NCBI GenBank assembly: GCA_035651155.1
Contig: DASRGG010000035.1
Coordinates: 39,918-103,917 of the forward strand
DNA length: 64,000 nt
Origin: CF-39 sp035651155
GTDB taxonomy: Bacteria > Chloroflexota > Limnocylindria > P2-11E
Reading direction: 5' to 3'
Shown here: piece after piece, positions 25,145 to 32,524 of the stretch
Layout: each line of letters begins with the position of its first letter
Position numbering within the stretch: position 1 is the first letter of the stretch
The notes under the pieces: model-generated
What the model saw: only the letters and a program-made list of their open reading frames with translations
Databases searched by the model: none
Told to the model about the DNA's origin: nothing
Made by a program: the position numbers and the translations under genes

Positions 25145-26032
25145 ATGGATCGCATCGGGCGCAGGGCCGCGGTCATCGCGGTCACCACGGTGTTCGGACT
25201 GGGCGTGCTGGGAAGCGCTGCCTTCGCCGCGCTCGCGCCCGCGCCGCTCGACACGTTCTCGCTCGTCCCGACGCTTCCGGGCACGGCCGTGGCCGAGACG
25301 CCGAAGGGCAACAAGCTCAAGGACGTGCTCGACGGGCTCGTATCCAAGGGCGTCATCACGCAGCAGCAGGAAGACGCGATCCTCGGCGCGCTCAAGGACG
25401 CGAGCGGCGATCGCGATCGTGCGGCGGTCCTGAAGCGCATCTTCGCGGGTCTCTTCGACGAGAGCGCGACCTACCTCGGAGTGCCGCCGGCCCAGCTCAA
25501 GACGAAGCTTGCGGGCACGAGCCTCGCCGCGATCGCGAACGCGACCGCGGGCAAGAGCCGCGACGGCCTCGTCGCGTACCTGACGAACGCTGCCGACGAC
25601 GCGATCGCGAAGGCGCAGGCCGACGGCAAGATCACCGAGGCGCAGGCGGACAAGGCCACGGCCGCGGTGCCGGATCGCGTGGCGAAGTTCGTGGACCACA
25701 CCTGGCCGACGCCCAAGCCGAAGATGCCGAACGTGCGCGCATTCATCGGCGACGTGATGAGCGCGTCGCGCGATTACCTCGGCCTCTCGCAGAAGGACCT
25801 CGCGACGCAGCTTCGTTCGGGCAAGAGCCTGGGCGAGATCGCGGACGCGACGGCGGGCAAGTCGAAGACCGGTCTCGTCTCGACCCTCACCAGCGCCGCG
25901 AACGCGAGGATCGACAAGGCCCAGCAGGACGGCAAGCTCACCGCGGACCAGGCCACGCAGCTCAAGACGAAGGTGCAGGGCGCCGTCGCGGAGCTCGTGG
26001 ATCACGAGGGGACGGCGATCAAATCCCGCTAG
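25145..26032 (+). CDS. Exported protein with two tandem ~85-residue repeats
   Basis: I do not recognise a named family. The ATG at 25145 has a strong Shine-Dalgarno (AAGGAGG). A signal peptide follows (AAVIAVTTVFGLGVLGSAAFA). The mature part contains two similar units. The first begins YLGVPPAQLKTKL and contains ANATAGKSRDGLVAYLTNAA and DGKITEAQADKA. The second begins YLGLSQKDLATQL and contains ADATAGKSKTGLVSTLTSAA and DGKLTADQATQL. Both look all-helical. A terminator-like hairpin follows. The Ser/Thr kinase gene lies downstream but beyond that hairpin. Confidence 0.7.
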   Translation: MDRIGRRAAVIAVTTVFGLGVLGSAAFAALAPAPLDTFSLVPTLPGTAVAETPKGNKLKDVLDGLVSKGVITQQQEDAILGALKDASGDRDRAAVLKRIFAGLFDESATYLGVPPAQLKTKLAGTSLAAIANATAGKSRDGLVAYLTNAADDAIAKAQADGKITEAQADKATAAVPDRVAKFVDHTWPTPKPKMPNVRAFIGDVMSASRDYLGLSQKDLATQLRSGKSLGEIADATAGKSKTGLVSTLTSAANARIDKAQQDGKLTADQATQLKTKVQGAVAELVDHEGTAIKSR

Positions 26033-26057
26033 ATTCGCTCCCGTCATCGCCATTTCG

Positions 26058-26086
26058 AACGCCGGGATCGACGGGATCCCGGCGTT
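26058..26086 (+). terminator. Intrinsic terminator-like hairpin
   Basis: AACGCCGGGATC-GACGG-GATCCCGGCGTT forms a perfect 12-bp stem with a five-base loop, 25 bases after the repeat-protein stop codon. The following bases are not a T-run, as is common in GC-rich genomes. Confidence 0.75.
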
Positions 26087-26215
26087 CTCGCGGACGGCGG
26101 TATCCAACCGGTGGCGAACCCTCGCTGGCGGCGCGGCGGGCGGGCGCGCCGTGTAACGGCGGTCGCCGGGCCGGCGTTGAGTGCGGGTGACGAGGCAGGC
26201 GCTCGGGGGAGACGC

Positions 26216-28204
26216 ATGGGAAATCCGTTCACACAGGCTGTCGCGCGGCGTTCGGGCGCTATAGTCGGCGCGCGCCCGCCCGTGACGGAGCTGGCCGTGG
26301 AGCGAGTGCTGGACAAGCGATACAAGATCGTCGCGCCCATCGGCGCCGGGGGCTCGTCCCAGGTCTACCTCGCCCAGGACACGGCGCTCAACCGCGAGGT
26401 CGCGATCAAGGTCCTCGACGCCGCGGCCGCCGCGGATCCCACGCTGCGAAAGATGTTCGTCAAGGAAGCGCGCGCGCTCGCGTCGCTCTCCCACCCGAGC
26501 ATCGTCGCGGTCTTCGACGTCGGCGAGGTCGACGGCCTCCCGTTCATCGTCATGGAGCATCTCCCGGGCGGCTCCCTGAAGCAGCGCATCGAACGGAACG
26601 GCCCGCTCCCGGCCGCGGCCGCCGCGACGCACACGATCGAGATCGCGAACGGCCTGGCCTTCGCGCACTCGCGCGGCATCATCCACGCGGACCTCAAGCC
26701 CTCGAACATCCTGTTCGACGCGAACGATCACGCCAAAGTGTGCGACTTCGGCATCGCCCGCACGCCGCAGGAAGAGGCCGACACGCCGCAGCTCTTCGCG
26801 ACCGCGATGTACGTCGCGCCGGAGCGCGTCGAGGGCAAGCCCGCGACCGCGGCGAGCGACGTGTACGGGCTCGGCCTGATCCTCTACGAGATGCTCGTCG
26901 GCCGGCCCCCATTCGTGAGCGCGAACGCGGCCGTGCTGCTGCGCGACCACGTCGTCCGCATGCCCGTGCCACCGAGCCACCTGCGCCCGAGCCTCGTGCG
27001 CGAGCTCGACACCATCGTGTTGAAGGCGCTCGCGAAGGAGCCGCGCCTCCGCTACCAGAAGGCCTCCGAGCTCGCGGCGGCGCTCGGCTCGATCGAGAAC
27101 CTCGACAAGGACCTCGCGACGACGCGCTTCGCCGCGGTCATGACCGAGCCGATCCGCGACTTCGTGCCGACCGTGAGCCAGAGTCCGGTCGTCGCGCTGC
27201 TGTCGGAGTACGGGCAGCCGATCCGGCACATCTTCTTCGCGGTCTTCATCGCGCTTCCGATCGTCGCGCTCGGCGTGCTCGCGGGTATCGGATTCATCCC
27301 GCTCGCCCTCGCCGCCGGCGCGGTGGTGCTCGCCGCGCTCGCCGGGCAGCTCGGCGGCGCGCTCGCGGTGGCGTGGCTCGTCGAGACCGGCCTCCTGTTC
27401 CTGTTCGTGCCCGGTCTCGCGCTGCTCTACGCGGTCCTCGGCATCTGGCTCTGGGTGCGCGACGTGCGTCCCGAGCAGGCCGCGCTCGCGATGGCCATGC
27501 CCGTCGCGGCGCCATTCGGCATCGCGCCGGCGCTCGTCCTCACCGCCGCGTCGGTCGAGGGTCTGATGGGCGTCGTCACGACCGCATGGGGCGCGATCAT
27601 GACGGTCATCGTCGCGATCGCCATGGGCAAGCAGACGTTCGGGCCGTTCGCCGAGACCGGCTTCATCCTCGAGCAGCAGACGCTCTTCGATCCGGTGCGC
27701 GCGGCGCAGACCGCCGGCGCGCTCGAGAGCGTCGTCGCGAATCCGTCCGACCGCATGGGGCCGCTGCTCACGCTCCTCGATCCGTCGACGCTCTGGTCGC
27801 AGCTCGCCGGGCTCGTGTCGCGCCTCGTCGGCGCCGACGTGACGGCCATCGCCACCGTGCTCGCGTGGACCGCCGCCGCGCTCGTCGTCTGGTCGGTGAC
27901 GCGCGTGCTCCGCACGTTCTTCGACACGCTGCTCCGCCGTCCGACCCGCTGGTTCGCGCTCTACGTCTTCGCGCAGGCCGTCGGCAGCCTCGCCGGCGCG
28001 AGCCTTCTGTTCATGCTCTTCATCACCTGGGCGCCGCTCGCGAACGCGCCGGCGCGACCCGCGCAGAGCGTGCTGCTTCTCGCCGCGTTCGTCGGCGCGG
28101 TCATCTCTACCGCCGCCGGCGTCGTGATCAGCGCGACGCAGCGCCACGAGGTGGTCGAGGAGTCGGCGCCGCCGGTCGCGGCGCGCCGCCTGCCGGTCCG
28201 CTAG
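26216..28204 (+). CDS. Membrane Ser/Thr protein kinase with polytopic C-terminus
   Basis: The 662-residue protein has an N-terminal eukaryotic-type kinase. Marks are IGAGGSSQVYLA (P-loop), VAIKV (ATP Lys), HADLKPSN (catalytic loop with HAD in place of HRD), DFGIAR and APERVEG. The usual PknB-type single helix and PASTA repeats are absent. From residue ~340 there are about eight membrane helices in two blocks separated by a loop, resembling an embedded transporter-like module. The ATG at 26216 has a GGGGGA Shine-Dalgarno. The missing Arg suggests it does not need activation-loop phosphorylation. Its targets are unknown. Confidence 0.85.
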   Translation: MGNPFTQAVARRSGAIVGARPPVTELAVERVLDKRYKIVAPIGAGGSSQVYLAQDTALNREVAIKVLDAAAAADPTLRKMFVKEARALASLSHPSIVAVFDVGEVDGLPFIVMEHLPGGSLKQRIERNGPLPAAAAATHTIEIANGLAFAHSRGIIHADLKPSNILFDANDHAKVCDFGIARTPQEEADTPQLFATAMYVAPERVEGKPATAASDVYGLGLILYEMLVGRPPFVSANAAVLLRDHVVRMPVPPSHLRPSLVRELDTIVLKALAKEPRLRYQKASELAAALGSIENLDKDLATTRFAAVMTEPIRDFVPTVSQSPVVALLSEYGQPIRHIFFAVFIALPIVALGVLAGIGFIPLALAAGAVVLAALAGQLGGALAVAWLVETGLLFLFVPGLALLYAVLGIWLWVRDVRPEQAALAMAMPVAAPFGIAPALVLTAASVEGLMGVVTTAWGAIMTVIVAIAMGKQTFGPFAETGFILEQQTLFDPVRAAQTAGALESVVANPSDRMGPLLTLLDPSTLWSQLAGLVSRLVGADVTAIATVLAWTAAALVVWSVTRVLRTFFDTLLRRPTRWFALYVFAQAVGSLAGASLLFMLFITWAPLANAPARPAQSVLLLAAFVGAVISTAAGVVISATQRHEVVEESAPPVAARRLPVR

Positions 28205-28293
28205 CACCGCGCGCCGACGCGTTCGCGCGACCGCGTCGCTCATACCAGAGCGGCGTGCGCCGCCGGCGCGCAAGGGTCAGCCGATGACCCCTC

Positions 28294-29547
28294 GTGGTGA
28301 GATTCGCGATCGCGGGCGTGGCGGTCATCGCGGCGGGCATCGGCGTGTTCAGCGCGACGAACGCCGACGCGCAGCTCATCGCGCCGTACGTCGTCGTCTT
28401 CGCCGACGGCGTCGACGCGGCCGCGAGGGCCGCCGAGCTCGAGCGCGCCCACGGCTTCCGCGCGGATCACACCTACGCGGCGAGCATCAAGGGCTTCGCG
28501 GCGAAGCTCGCGGGCCGGCAGCGCGACGCCATCGCGCGCGACCCGTCCGTCGCGTCCATCCACGAGGACCGTGCGGTGCGCCTCACCCCGCCGACGCGCA
28601 ACACGCGCGCGGCCTCGCTCGCGACCGGTGTGCGGCGCATCGGCGGCGGCGCGAAGGCCGCCGCGGGCGTCGCGGTCGCGGTGCTGGACACGGGGATCGA
28701 TCTCAGCCATCCCGATCTCACCGCGCTGGTAGGGACCAACTGCGTCGGCGGCGCGACGCGGCGGCCTGCGGCCGTGACCGACGGGCACGGTCACGGCACG
28801 CACGTCGCGGGAACGATCGCCGGGCGCTCCGGCATCGGGGTCGCTCCCGGCACGCCCGTCTACGCGGTGAAGGTCCTGGACGATGCCGGGCGCGGCAGCA
28901 CGTCGCAGCTCATCTGCGGCATCGATTGGGTCACCGCGAACGCGAGCCGCCTTGGGATCAAGGTCGCGAGCCTGAGCCTCGGCATGCCCGGGTCGCCCGA
29001 CGGAGAGTGCGGGCGCACGAGCAAGGACGTGCTGCACAAAGCGATCTGCGCGTCGGTCGCCTCCGGCGTCGTGTACGTGGTCGCGGCGGGCAACGACGCG
29101 ACGGACATCGCGCACGACGTTCCGTCGGGATACCCCGAGGTGCTCGCGGTCACGGCGATGTCCGACACCGACGGCGCGCCGGGCGGCCGCGGCGCCCCGT
29201 CGACGTGCGGGCCGCGCGAGCGCGACGACGTCTTCGCGAGCTTCTCGAACTACGCGGGCGACGCCGCCGGCGCCGCGCATGTCGTCGCCGCTCCCGGCGT
29301 CTGCATCCGCTCGTCATGGCCGGGCGGCGGCTATCGCACGATCTCCGGCACGAGCATGGCCGCACCGCACGTGAGCGGCGTCGTCGCGCTCTGCATCGCC
29401 TCGGGCCGGTGCCACGGCTCCGCGGCCGCGATCATCCGGCAGGTGCGAGACGACGCCGAGGCGCACGGCGACGGATTCGGCGGGGACGAGCGCTCGCGCG
29501 TCACGGGCCGCCACTACGGCGACCTCGTCTGGGCCGGCGGCTACTGA
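28294..29547 (+). CDS. Secreted subtilisin-like serine protease (S8)
   Basis: The 417-residue protein has a signal peptide (FAIAGVAVIAAGIGVFSATNADA) and an inhibitor-I9 propeptide (YVVVFADGVDAAARA). Its S8 domain carries the full triad: Asp in VAVLDTGIDLSHPD, His in GHGHGTHVAGT and Ser in SGTSMAAPHVSG. The oxyanion Asn is in VVAAGNDATD. It should be an active extracellular protease. The GTG start gives MVRF before the hydrophobic core. Several cysteines in the catalytic domain suggest disulfides, fitting export. Confidence 0.93.
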   Translation: MVRFAIAGVAVIAAGIGVFSATNADAQLIAPYVVVFADGVDAAARAAELERAHGFRADHTYAASIKGFAAKLAGRQRDAIARDPSVASIHEDRAVRLTPPTRNTRAASLATGVRRIGGGAKAAAGVAVAVLDTGIDLSHPDLTALVGTNCVGGATRRPAAVTDGHGHGTHVAGTIAGRSGIGVAPGTPVYAVKVLDDAGRGSTSQLICGIDWVTANASRLGIKVASLSLGMPGSPDGECGRTSKDVLHKAICASVASGVVYVVAAGNDATDIAHDVPSGYPEVLAVTAMSDTDGAPGGRGAPSTCGPRERDDVFASFSNYAGDAAGAAHVVAAPGVCIRSSWPGGGYRTISGTSMAAPHVSGVVALCIASGRCHGSAAAIIRQVRDDAEAHGDGFGGDERSRVTGRHYGDLVWAGGY

Positions 29548-29574
29548 GCGAGGCCGCGAGGCGACAATGCGCGC

Positions 29575-29961
29575 GTGGACCCGTGGACCGCCCAGGTGTA
29601 CCGCGTCGTGCGCGCGATCCCGCGTGGCCGCGTCGCGAGCTACGGGCTCGTCGCGCTGCTCGCGGGGCGCCCGCGGGCCGCTCGCGCGGTGGGCAACGTC
29701 ATGCTCGAATGCCGCGACCCCGGCGTGCCTTGCCATCGCGTGATCCACGCGGACGGATCGCTCGCGGCGTCGTTCCCGGATCAGCGCGAGCGCTTGCGGC
29801 GCGAGGGCGTGCCCTTTGTGGGTGCGCGCGTGCCCGTCGCGCGTGCGCGCGTCGACGTGGGCCGCTGTCTCTGGCGAGCGCGCCTGCCGCGCGAGGCCGG
29901 TTTCGGCGGCTCGGGCGGCCGCTTGAGGCGGATGACGCGGAAGGATTCGCCGGCCTTGTAG
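29575..29961 (+). CDS. MGMT/Ogt-type O6-alkylguanine alkyltransferase domain protein
   Basis: The 128-residue protein has only the C-terminal DNA-binding/alkyl-transfer domain. IPRGRVASYGLVA is the HTH, RAVGNVM contains the conserved Arg-Ala-Val-Gly-Asn segment, and PCHRVI is the active-site motif. The Cys is kept, unlike alkyltransferase-like (ATL) proteins that carry Trp there, so transfer chemistry is possible although the N-terminal domain is missing. The conserved domain ends near 29880. The last ~80 bases may simply run on because the frame is open, and they lie opposite the PIG-L gene's basic tail. Confidence 0.8.
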   Translation: MDPWTAQVYRVVRAIPRGRVASYGLVALLAGRPRAARAVGNVMLECRDPGVPCHRVIHADGSLAASFPDQRERLRREGVPFVGARVPVARARVDVGRCLWRARLPREAGFGGSGGRLRRMTRKDSPAL

Positions 29962-30629
29962 CCCGCGGACCTTCCGATGCGCGCGGCGAAGTCGCGCACG
30001 AGCGCTTCGGCGTCGGGGCCGAGCTGCGAACGATGCACGAGGAGCGCCTTCACCTTCGTCTCGAGCGTGTCGCTGATGTCGATGACCGTGCCCTCGCCGC
30101 CGAACGCCTGGAGGAAGAGCGCCTTCGGCTTGTGCGGCTCGAGGTGCTCGTCGCGCCACAGCTCCGGGAACATCTGGCGGGTCGACGCATCGGGATTGAC
30201 CGAGCGCAGCGCGACCTCGCCCGCCGCGATGTGGTCCGGATGATTCACGTAGAAGTCGCCGGCGACGCGCAGCGTCGGATCCATCGTGAAGAGCACGTCG
30301 GGCTTGTGGATCCGGATCTGCCGCGCGACATCCTTGCGCACCTCGAGCGTCGGATAGAGATAGCCGTCCTCGTATCCGAGGAAGACGCAGTGCTTCACGC
30401 CGAGGATCTCGGCAGCCTCGCGCTGCTCCGCGTACCGCAGCTCGCGCAGCTTCTCGCGCGTCATCTCCGGATCGTCCGAGCCGGAGGCGCCGTTCGTCAC
30501 CATGCAGTACGTGATCTCGACGCCCGCGCGCGCCCATTTCGCGATCGTTCCCGCGAGGCCGAACTCCGCGTCGTCGGGATGCGCGTAGACGGCCATCGCG
30601 CGCTGGACCTCGAGGTCTTCGAACTTCAT
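29781..30629 (-). CDS. PIG-L/LmbE family deacetylase
   Basis: The 282-residue protein has the Zn-binding motif AHPDDAEFG near the N-terminus and the later NHPDHIAAGE motif, both typical of LmbE/MshB/BshB deacetylases acting on N-acetylglucosamine conjugates. Low-molecular-weight thiol synthesis or glycan deacetylation is possible. The ATG at 30629 gives MKFEDLEVQRAMAVYAHPDD. The last ~45 residues are a strongly basic Arg/Lys/Thr/Pro tail. That tail is encoded opposite the alkyltransferase gene, with 181 bases of convergent overlap. Confidence 0.85.
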   Translation of the reverse strand: MKFEDLEVQRAMAVYAHPDDAEFGLAGTIAKWARAGVEITYCMVTNGASGSDDPEMTREKLRELRYAEQREAAEILGVKHCVFLGYEDGYLYPTLEVRKDVARQIRIHKPDVLFTMDPTLRVAGDFYVNHPDHIAAGEVALRSVNPDASTRQMFPELWRDEHLEPHKPKALFLQAFGGEGTVIDISDTLETKVKALLVHRSQLGPDAEALVRDFAARIGRSAGYKAGESFRVIRLKRPPEPPKPASRGRRARQRQRPTSTRARATGTRAPTKGTPSRRKRSR

Positions 30630-30713
30630 GCGCGAAGGATGCCGCTTCACACGCGGTCGTGGATGTGATAGCACACGCGTTCTAGAGGGGCCGCGAGGCC
30701 GGCGCGCGGCCGG

Positions 30714-31457
30714 ATGGACGAGTGCGACGTGCGCCGGTGCTGTATGTGCGGGCTGGAGAAGCCGGAGTCCGAATTCGCGTTCCGGCGGATCGCGACCGGT
30801 GAGCGACAGAGCCATTGCCGCGCCTGTCACGCGGCGTATCGACGACAGCACTATCTCCGGAATCGCGCGGAATACGTCGCGCGCGAGGCCGCGCGCATCA
30901 AGACGTTCCGGATCGAGAACCGCGTGAAGATCTTCGAGTACCTGTCCGTACATCCGTGCGTCGACTGCGGCGAGACGGACGTGCTGGTCCTCGAATTCGA
31001 CCATCGCGATCCGTCGACGAAGCAGCGGGACATCGGCTTCATCGCCGCACGGAAGCCGTGGAAATTCGTCCTCGCCGAGATCGCGAAGTGCGATGTCCGG
31101 TGCGCGAACTGCCATCGGAAGCGTACGGCGATCCAGTTCAACTGGACGAAGCTACTGCCGCCCGCGCGGTCAAGCCCGAGCGATCGCCCTCAAACGCCGC
31201 TCCCCGTGCAACGAGCGATGCTCGACGCGACGATCGCGCTCGCCCGCTGCTCAGGGGTGTGGCGAGCTGAAGCCTGCGGACGAATTCAGCGTGAAGAATC
31301 AGCGGACCGGAACACGCACGAGCATCTGCCGCGCGTGCGCCAGAGCCTGTGGGCGAGCGCGTTACCGTACGAACAAGGCGCAGTACCTGGCGCGAGGTCG
31401 AAAGAACAAGGGCACGTATCGAAGACGGAATCGGGCGGAGATGCTCACGCACCTTGA
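30714..31457 (+). CDS. HNH-type zinc protein, first module; frame continues into a second module with a frameshift
   Basis: Residues 1-145 form a complete unit: CCMCGLEKPESEF with HCRACH (zinc knuckle), CVDCGETDVLVLEFDHRD and CDVRCANCHRKRTA (HNH core with CxxC pairs). Such proteins are predicted zinc-binding HNH nucleases and often belong to mobile or defence contexts. The frame then runs without a stop into the start of a second similar module, but a single extra G at about 31254-31257 shifts it, so the last ~65 residues are out of frame. Removing that G would give one 353-residue protein with two HNH modules ending at 31776. Confidence 0.7.
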   Translation: MDECDVRRCCMCGLEKPESEFAFRRIATGERQSHCRACHAAYRRQHYLRNRAEYVAREAARIKTFRIENRVKIFEYLSVHPCVDCGETDVLVLEFDHRDPSTKQRDIGFIAARKPWKFVLAEIAKCDVRCANCHRKRTAIQFNWTKLLPPARSSPSDRPQTPLPVQRAMLDATIALARCSGVWRAEACGRIQREESADRNTHEHLPRVRQSLWASALPYEQGAVPGARSKEQGHVSKTESGGDAHAP

Positions 31458-31776
31458 CGGACGGAGCTGCGTCGACTGTGGCGAGAACGATCCTGTCGTT
31501 CTGGAGTTCGACCATCGAGACGGCGTCGAGAAGGAAGACGCGGTAGCTCGACTCATCGTATCGTGCCGGTGGGCCGAGGTCGCGGCAGAGATCGCGAAGT
31601 GCGACGTGCGTTGCGCGAACTGCCATAGGCGCCGAACGGCGGCGCAATTCGGCTGGGCGAGACTCACATTGCAGCGGGCCGCATCCGCAGAAGCGCAAGA
31701 GGGATCCGACAAATCGCTTGCGGAAAGCGCGGTCCTCTATCGAAGTACAATTCGAGAACTCGCGGGTGTGGCGTAG
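31218..31776 (+). pseudogene. Second HNH module, frameshifted at a G run
   Basis: After the frameshift the sequence reads CGELKPADEF, CRACARACG, CVDCGENDPVVLEFDHRD and CDVRCANCHRRRTA, closely matching the first module. Before the shift the frame gives MLDATIALARCSG, so the CxxC opening (TGC TCA GGG then TGT) is broken by one extra G in GGGG at 31254-31257. This may be a real inactivation, programmed slippage or an assembly error. The stop codon TAG at 31774-31776 lies inside the following tRNA gene, so the two genes overlap by 15 bases. Confidence 0.7.
31746..31751 (+). promoter_or_regulatory. -10 element for tRNA-Gly
   Basis: TACAAT ends 11 bases before the tRNA 5' end, a good -10 match. 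It lies within the coding end of the second HNH module. No convincing -35 is visible at 16-18 bases. Confidence 0.45.
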
Positions 31777-31832
31777 TGGTAACGTGCAACTTTCCCAAAG
31801 TTGCGTCGCGGGTCCGATTCCCGCCACCCGCT
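31762..31832 (+). tRNA. tRNA-Gly (anticodon CCC)
   Basis: A full cloverleaf can be drawn by eye. The acceptor is GCGGGTG/CACCCGC with discriminator T. The anticodon stem is CAACT/AGTTG with loop TTCCCAA, so the anticodon is CCC (794-796). The T stem is GCGGG/CCCGC. CCA is not encoded. The D stem is short, and the T loop reads TCCGATT, with C where the near-universal T55 (pseudouridine) should be. U73 agrees with glycine identity. Confidence 0.93.
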
Positions 31833-31839
31833 CAGCTCG

Positions 31840-32061
31840 ATGGAGTGGCTCCCCGGGCTCCTACTCCTCATCGCGCTTCTCGGCGAGACGATGCGCGAGT
31901 GCCGCTCGGTGCAGGCGCTCCAGGCCGGCGCGTACGCGGACGAGCCACAGGCCCTCGCGAAGACGACCGGGCTCGCGCGGGCGCGGCATCTGCGCTTCAG
32001 AGGCAAGCACCGCGAGCCCTTGACGACGCCCGAAGGACATGGCAGGCATCGTTCAGCATAG
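31840..32061 (+). CDS. Possible small membrane protein (73 aa)
   Basis: MEWLPGLLLLIALLGETMREC begins with a hydrophobic segment, then a basic, charged C-terminus. It starts eight bases after the tRNA, has no clear Shine-Dalgarno, and its end runs into the operator of the following regulator gene. It is not recognised. It may be an accidental frame. Confidence 0.3.
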   Translation: MEWLPGLLLLIALLGETMRECRSVQALQAGAYADEPQALAKTTGLARARHLRFRGKHREPLTTPEGHGRHRSA

Positions 32062-32067
32062 ACTGAA
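32052..32067. promoter_or_regulatory. Inverted repeat at the GbsR/MarR-ABC operon promoter
   Basis: TTCAG-CATAGA-CTGAA is a perfect 5-bp inverted repeat in an AT-rich patch, ten bases before the regulator's ATG. A GAATAT -10-like element (32065-32070) overlaps it. It is a plausible autoregulatory operator for the MarR-type protein encoded directly downstream. Confidence 0.45.
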
Positions 32068-32077
32068 TATCGTGAAT

Positions 32078-32524
32078 ATGAGCGCCGCGCAGCGGCGGTA
32101 CATAGACGACATCGGACGGCTCATGGTCCGCTGGGGGCTTCCCCGCACCACCGGCCGCGTGTACGGGTACCTGCTGCTGCGCCCGGACCCCGCAACGCTG
32201 GACGAGATCGCGCGCGATCTCGACGTCGCGAAGAGCGGCGCGAGCGTCGCGACGCGGCAGCTCATCGCGACGGGCCTCGCGCGCAGCTTCGGTGAAGGGA
32301 AGACGCGGCGGCTCCGGTACGACGCGCTGTACGACCTCAGCGCCATCGTGGCCGCACGCGCCGCGCAGACGCGCGTCTTCATCGAGGGCCTGCGGGAGGG
32401 CGCGAAGGTCGCCGCGGCTCCGGCGGTGCGGAAGAAGATCACCGCGATGACGGCGGCGCTCGAGGGCGCCTTCACCGCCGCGCCCACGTTGGCGCTGCGC
32501 GCGCAGAGGAGGAAGGCGCCATGA
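32078..32524 (+). CDS. GbsR/MarR-family transcriptional regulator
   Basis: The 148-residue winged-helix protein reads IGRLMVRWGLPRTTGRVYGYLLLRP, then LDEIARDLDVAKSGASVATRQLIATGLA (recognition helix) and GKTRRLRYDA (wing). A C-terminal helix probably makes the dimer. This GbsR-like arrangement is often found ahead of two-gene ABC exporters and represses them. The ATG at 32078 was preferred over upstream codons because it follows the promoter elements. Its stop overlaps the ABC ATPase start (ATGA). Confidence 0.8.
   Translation: MSAAQRRYIDDIGRLMVRWGLPRTTGRVYGYLLLRPDPATLDEIARDLDVAKSGASVATRQLIATGLARSFGEGKTRRLRYDALYDLSAIVAARAAQTRVFIEGLREGAKVAAAPAVRKKITAMTAALEGAFTAAPTLALRAQRRKAP

Noticed and set aside
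28284..30668. 794-codon plus-strand frame over the subtilisin and PIG-L genes
   Set aside because: Low-complexity Arg/Ala/Gly composition and no domains; the real genes in other frames have complete catalytic residues.
31138..31827. Minus-strand frame starting MAGIGPATQLWESCTLPLRHT
   Set aside because: This is the antisense of tRNA-Gly and the HNH module, a well-known kind of false protein from tRNA regions.
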